In this document: positions 59,901 through 64,000 of the stretch, in pieces
Position numbering within the stretch: position 1 is the first letter of the stretch
How the letters are laid out: each line of letters begins with the position of its first letter
Source of the DNA: Gymnogyps californianus
Taxonomy: Eukaryota; Chordata; Aves; Accipitriformes; Cathartidae
Direction: 5' to 3'
DNA: 64,000 bases
Assembly (NCBI RefSeq): GCF_018139145.2
Contig: NC_059471.1
Span: forward strand, 87,690,520-87,754,519
Notes under the pieces: generated by a model
Databases searched by the model: none
What the model was told of the DNA's origin: nothing
What the model saw: the letters and a program-made list of their open reading frames with translations, nothing else
Program-made: the position numbers and the translations under genes

Positions 59901-62268
59901 CTGTTAAAACCTTTTCTTCTGGAAAAACTTAGCTGTTCAGAGAGCATAAAGAACAGTAAATAAATATGTGGCAATAGTAATTTAGTTATTCACATTACTG
60001 GAAAAATGGTTGTACTTAATGCTTCAGCATACACGGTGTGATAAGATTGCCTTTTCTTATTTTTTTAACTAAGCCAGGAAACAAGTTACCATTCAAACAT
60101 GCCAAATCTCTAGGTATGTGTATACCCAGCTAACTCATGTTGTGACTTCGCAGTGCAAGGTGGCGTACCACTGTGCCGCACAGCAATAGGGGACCTCAGT
60201 GACACTGTTAGGTGACAAAACCCAGCACCGTGCTCGTGAAACAGCAGCACTGCATGTTCCATGCAGGAAGTAGCAGCCAGAGGGTGCTACCTTCTTTCAG
60301 CATCAGTCACTTTTGTGCCAGGTGGGTACCATCCCTGGCACAGAGCAAGGGGGAAGACAGCAGATGTGCTCCCATCTCCCATCCTCCTGAGCCACGGCAG
60401 GACATATCCTGCTCCTTGCACTCCAAGACGGAGATTTCCATGAACTGCCAGCTGTCACAGCACCAGGAACTTCTGCTGATGGAGGGCAATGCACAGCAAA
60501 AGGGTATCAGCCCCAGGCAGCTTGCAAGAGTCGGGCAGGGTTTTCCATTCAGTGTTGCACAGAGGCAAGGAGAGACCATGAAGGTGGGAGGGAGTGGACA
60601 CGACCCCAGCCTGGCTGGCCTTACACCTGCAGCTGCTGAGTCAGCACCGAGAGAAGAGCATCTCCCTCTCTCGCACTCATATCCTCGCTGCCCACCTGCC
60701 CCCTGTATGAGCACATAGCTTGAAGAGCCACAGAAAAGATTCCTGTGAACAAGTGATTTGGATTGTACTCTTAGTGGCTGATGAACAGTGCTTTTTTATT
60801 TCAAATGAACCAAGTGGTGTTGACTAGTGTGGACCACACAAACCATGCATCAGCGGGCTTTGTAACGCCAGAAAATGAATCCACTTCAGCTGAACCACTG
60901 CAGAGAAGTCTCCCCACTGCTAGTAAATTGGAGAATTCAATAGACACCATGTCTTTTAAGCTGCGCAAAAACAGGACAGTTGCCTAGCTACTTTTCTTCA
61001 TACTTCTTGTACATTCATTTTTACACATGGCAGAGAGAGATTTTAGACTAAACTCTGAAGGCTTTTTCAAAGTCAGCCCTATGGCTTTTTCCTGTGTTTA
61101 TTTTTACTCAGCTGAGCTTCCATTGACTTCAATTTTAACCCAGTAAACTGGACTGAGCAGAGCTTTTGGGGGGACCTTGGTATATGTCTCGAACAGGGGC
61201 TTCTAGCTTTGCCTCCTCCTTTGCTCCTCCAGGGTAACTGGCAGCAGCACCACACAGCTACTCTGCCTCTTGGCACCCCACAGGAATGATCAGTACAAGC
61301 TAAAAAAGGCAAAGAGTGAGGCTATTTGAGAAAAGAAACTGCAAAGATTCCCATGGTCTATTGTCTGTGGAGATGACTCATTCCATAGCACAATCTAATT
61401 CCAAAACGATTACAGCAAAATCAAAATCCTCACACAAAGGAGACACGAAGCACGAAGTCTGGACCTCTGCTGAGCACATGCCTCTATAAAGCTGACATTA
61501 CTGCGAAGATCGCACTGCCATTTAACCATAAAGCACAACTGCCCATTTGCCTTAAGCTTCTCTATGGAAAATTAAAGGTAAAGAAAACGGAAAACAGGGC
61601 AGCAGGGGTTCAAATGTGAGTGCTTGTGCACTGAATTTGCTACAGCAGTTTAATTCAAAAAGAGAATTAGCACTCTTTTCCTCCACTGCAATTTAAAATA
61701 AATGACTCGCTGACCAAAACCAATAGATTATCATATTAATTGGTAACTTTTATGTTCGTTACAGTAAGAGAAGACCATAGTTTCTCTAAATATGTTCATT
61801 ACTCAGATAATTATCCAAAACAATTATACAACACAATTATCCAAACAATTACCTAGGAGGGAGATTATCTCCAGATGCATCACGAGCTATTTTATGAAGT
61901 GCTCAATATTTATTGTTTTAGTTGTATTGGCTAGCTGTGATTGATTAAATGAGTCATACATTGTTCTGTCAATTCTCCATTGGGAACTACTTCCAGAGCA
62001 AATATCCACTAATTCTAACTTCAGGTGGTGTAAATATCACACATGTGAGCTCACGCTTCACATTCATACTCCGTGGCAGAAAAAATCTGAACTAACCAAA
62101 ATCTAATGCAGCCAAAATGCCACTCGACTATGTACGGCACCGCCTATACTTTCTCTTGAAGCAACATTTGCTAACAGCAAAAAGCAAACAAGGCCAATTT
62201 CTGTGAAACATTCAAATGAATAGTCAGATTCCTTCCCTTGATCTGAAACTATTCACTAATTTGGTAGC
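56991..62268. other. Long noncoding stretch
   Basis: 5.3 kb with no supported gene. Frames at 57368-57712 (minus), 58429-58824 (plus) and 60212-60718 (plus) were inspected and show no recognised domain. The last lies in a GC-richer patch with an overlapping minus-strand frame. Confidence 0.5.
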
Positions 62269-62402
62269 TGTTGTGGTTTAACCCCAGTCAGCAGCCGAGC
62301 ACCACGCAGACGCTCCCTCACTCCCTGCCCCGCCCCGCTCCCAGTGGGATGGGGAGGAGAATCGGGAAAGAAGGCAGAACTCATGGGTTGAGACAAGAAC
62401 AG

Positions 62403-62408
62403 TTTAAT
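62403..62408 (-). terminator. LTR polyadenylation signal ATTAAA
   Basis: TTTAAT on the plus strand, equivalent in position to the signals in copies 1 and 2. Confidence 0.6.
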
Positions 62409-62423
62409 GACTAAAGTAAAATA

Positions 62424-62522
62424 TAATACTAACAATAATAATAATGAAATATAATAATAATAATAGCAATGAAAAGGAATATAACAAAAAAAAAAAAGAG
62501 GGGGAAAAAAAAGGAAAAAAAA
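62424..62522. repeat. (AAT)n and A-rich simple sequence within LTR copy 4
   Basis: AATAATAATAATG and ATAATAATAATAATAG runs, then A/G-rich sequence with long A-runs. Copy 1 has a shorter version at the same place, so the tract is inherited and has expanded. Confidence 0.9.
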
Positions 62523-62604
62523 CAGTGATGCACAATGCAATTGCTCACCACCCGCTGACCGATGCCCAAGAAGCGATCTAGCCCCCCCGGCCAACTCCCC
62601 CCTG

Positions 62605-62627
62605 TTTATATACTGGGCATGACGTTC
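62605..62627 (-). promoter_or_regulatory. LTR U3 core promoter: TATA box, degraded CRE
   Basis: TATATAAA on the minus strand (62605-62612) with GAACGTCA (62620-62627) at the CRE position. The half-site CGTCA survives. Confidence 0.55.
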
Positions 62628-62876
62628 CATGGTATGGAATATCCCTTTGGCTAGTTCAGGTCAGCTGCCCCGGCTGTGCTCCCTCCCAGCTTCTTGCACA
62701 CCTGCTTGCTGGCAGAGCATGGGAAACTGAAAAGTCCTTGGCTTAAGATAAGCGCTACTTAGCAACAACTAAACCATCAGTGTGTTATCAACATTATTCT
62801 CACACTAAATCCAAAACCCAGCACTGTACCAGCTACTAAGAAGAGAGTTAGCTCTGTCCCAGCCAAAACCAGGACA

Positions 62877-64000
62877 GTAGCAAAGCTATCTAAAAAAATC
62901 ACAGTTTTCCATGTCACTGCAGAAAATTAAGTGGTAACCACCATGATCTAGGACAATATCACAAATTGTCAATCATGCAAAAAACTTTCAGCTTTTATTT
63001 TAGATCTGACTTGATGGGGTTCTTATCTTGAGCTTCAACTAGATTTTCAGCTTTTCTTGAGGTTTAGAATGAGCCTAAGAATTCAAAGCATAATCACAGT
63101 CAAAGCAGGCAAATTTTACCTGTGCTTGTGGGCAAAAGGAAGGGAAATGATAAACCAGGCTTCAGCATCTATTAACTCAAGTAAAAATTTTAACAGATTA
63201 GCTGTTCTGAGTCCATACTGATTCCAATGTCATGTTTTATAAGTAAAGTTTCAGGACATGCTATGAAAGCCCTAAGAAAGCATATGTCCTGAATAGCCAA
63301 ATTCTTGAGCAAGTTCACCACCAGCTCATCAGTATTTCTGTATCGTTGTATTTCTAACATTTTTTTGGAGGTTTCAAGGGTCATTATGCCAAGGCTCACT
63401 GAGGTCCAGTATGTTCTCTGAATTACCTTAAGCAGCAAGGTTTAAAAAGCCCATGAAGTACATCTCATTTTATTGTTTTAAAACATCGCATATTAAGAGG
63501 TTCCAGTTTGATCATTACAAAGACTTGCCACGGCTTACCCTAATAGCACTTTCTTCAAAATATTCTTGGGCCTTATTTTCAGATGATTTTCTCTTAGTTG
63601 GACAGATTTGACAGTACAGATAGGCAACTAAGCCCTAGGGCTAGGCATGAGTTTGACTTCTTAACAATATTGTATCTACAAAGAACAGCATACGAAAAGA
63701 TAAGTTGCTCTGTGCTCTGCAGCTTCTATTGACTTTAAACTGCAAACTCATATTTCCTCCTCTGCTTTCATAGAAGCATTTAATTGGTGCCAAAGTGAAA
63801 GATCCCAGCATGACCTGTCTCCACTCTAAGCCACTCCAGCTGTGATTATGAGCAAATTTGTACATTCAGACACTGCTGCAAGAGAGACCTTCCTAATAAG
63901 CTGAGTTTTTGCACTGATGGAGAAAAAAAGAAGTGCTTGGTTGGAAACAGGGAGAGATGAGGCTGCCCTTACCCCACCCTTAGAGTCAAGCAAAGCTTTA
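62877..64000. other. Unique noncoding stretch to the window end
   Basis: Begins with the GTAGC duplication. No gene or transposon recognised. Confidence 0.5.

Larger units (their letters stand above)
62269..62876 (-). mobile_element. Solo LTR of an avian endogenous retrovirus (ERVL-like), copy 4
   Basis: A 608-bp element from TGTTGTGG to CCAGGACA with perfect 5-bp duplications GTAGC (62264-62268 and 62877-62881). The sense strand is minus, with TATATAAA (62605-62612) and ATTAAA (62403-62408). It shares its whole length with copy 1, including the GCAATTGCTCACCAC segment and the AAT-rich tract (62424-62465), here extended and followed by an A-rich run (62480-62522). The CRE position reads TGACGTTC on the plus strand (62620-62627), two changes from consensus. 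It is a solo LTR; no internal region remains. Confidence 0.93.

Noticed and set aside
60212..60718. 168-codon plus-strand open frame as a gene
   Set aside because: The opposite strand is open over 135 codons in the same patch; peptide has no domain, signal or membrane segment.

Overview
This window looks like gene-poor DNA from a bird, probably a neoavian species. It is AT-rich by eye, low in repeats, and its best-preserved mobile element is a CR1 LINE (2774-3548) with the bird/reptile-type 3' end: a GGTTGGAA/TTCCAACC hairpin followed by ATTCTATG octamers. A short second CR1 3' end lies at 31556-31672. Four solo retroviral LTRs complete the picture: three share ends and promoter zone, and the fourth shares only its U5 end with them. 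I see no exon, protein-coding gene, rRNA or functional tRNA that I can support. The open reading frames present are either inside transposons or look like chance frames, often open on both strands in GC-richer patches. The window is therefore intergenic, or inside a very long intron.

Layout: 1-1482 unique sequence with a nested hairpin cluster at 340-422. 1483-2067 solo LTR. 2774-3548 CR1. 3549-16989 mostly unique, with an ATCT microsatellite, a decayed tRNA-like SINE promoter (5770-5838), a 29-bp tandem duplication (12850-12907), a GC-rich patch (10738-11290) and two diverged colinear copies of an unnamed repeat (6849-7138 and 14247-14528). 16990-17525 old CR1/L3-type LINE, with a possible RT motif A of the same kind at 16278-16307. 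17526-26342 unique, with a 22-bp perfect palindrome at 20501-20522. 26343-26409 and 27048-27120 MIR/CORE-SINE-like fragments. 31556-31672 second CR1. 40466-42438 short tandem duplications. 42586-43183 second solo LTR, followed by an old LINE fragment with an FADD motif (43540-43720). 47516-48358 third, mosaic LTR. 51068-51094 another RT motif A remnant. 56240-56990 the longest old LINE copy. 62269-62876 fourth LTR.

How it fits together: there is no pathway here. The history is layered transposition: MIR-like SINEs and L3/CR1-type LINEs first, CR1 later, then the LTR insertions. Each LTR recombined down to a solo LTR and is flanked by a 5-bp target duplication (ACAAG, A/GCTCC, AAAGG, GTAGC). 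Read on the minus strand each LTR has a TATA-type box and an ATTAAA poly(A) signal, so they are the best candidates for functional promoters here. I found no undescribed biological system. The points most worth checking are the LTR mosaicism, the CRE kept in only one LTR, the unnamed repeat pair and the 22-bp palindrome. All family assignments are by eye, without database search.
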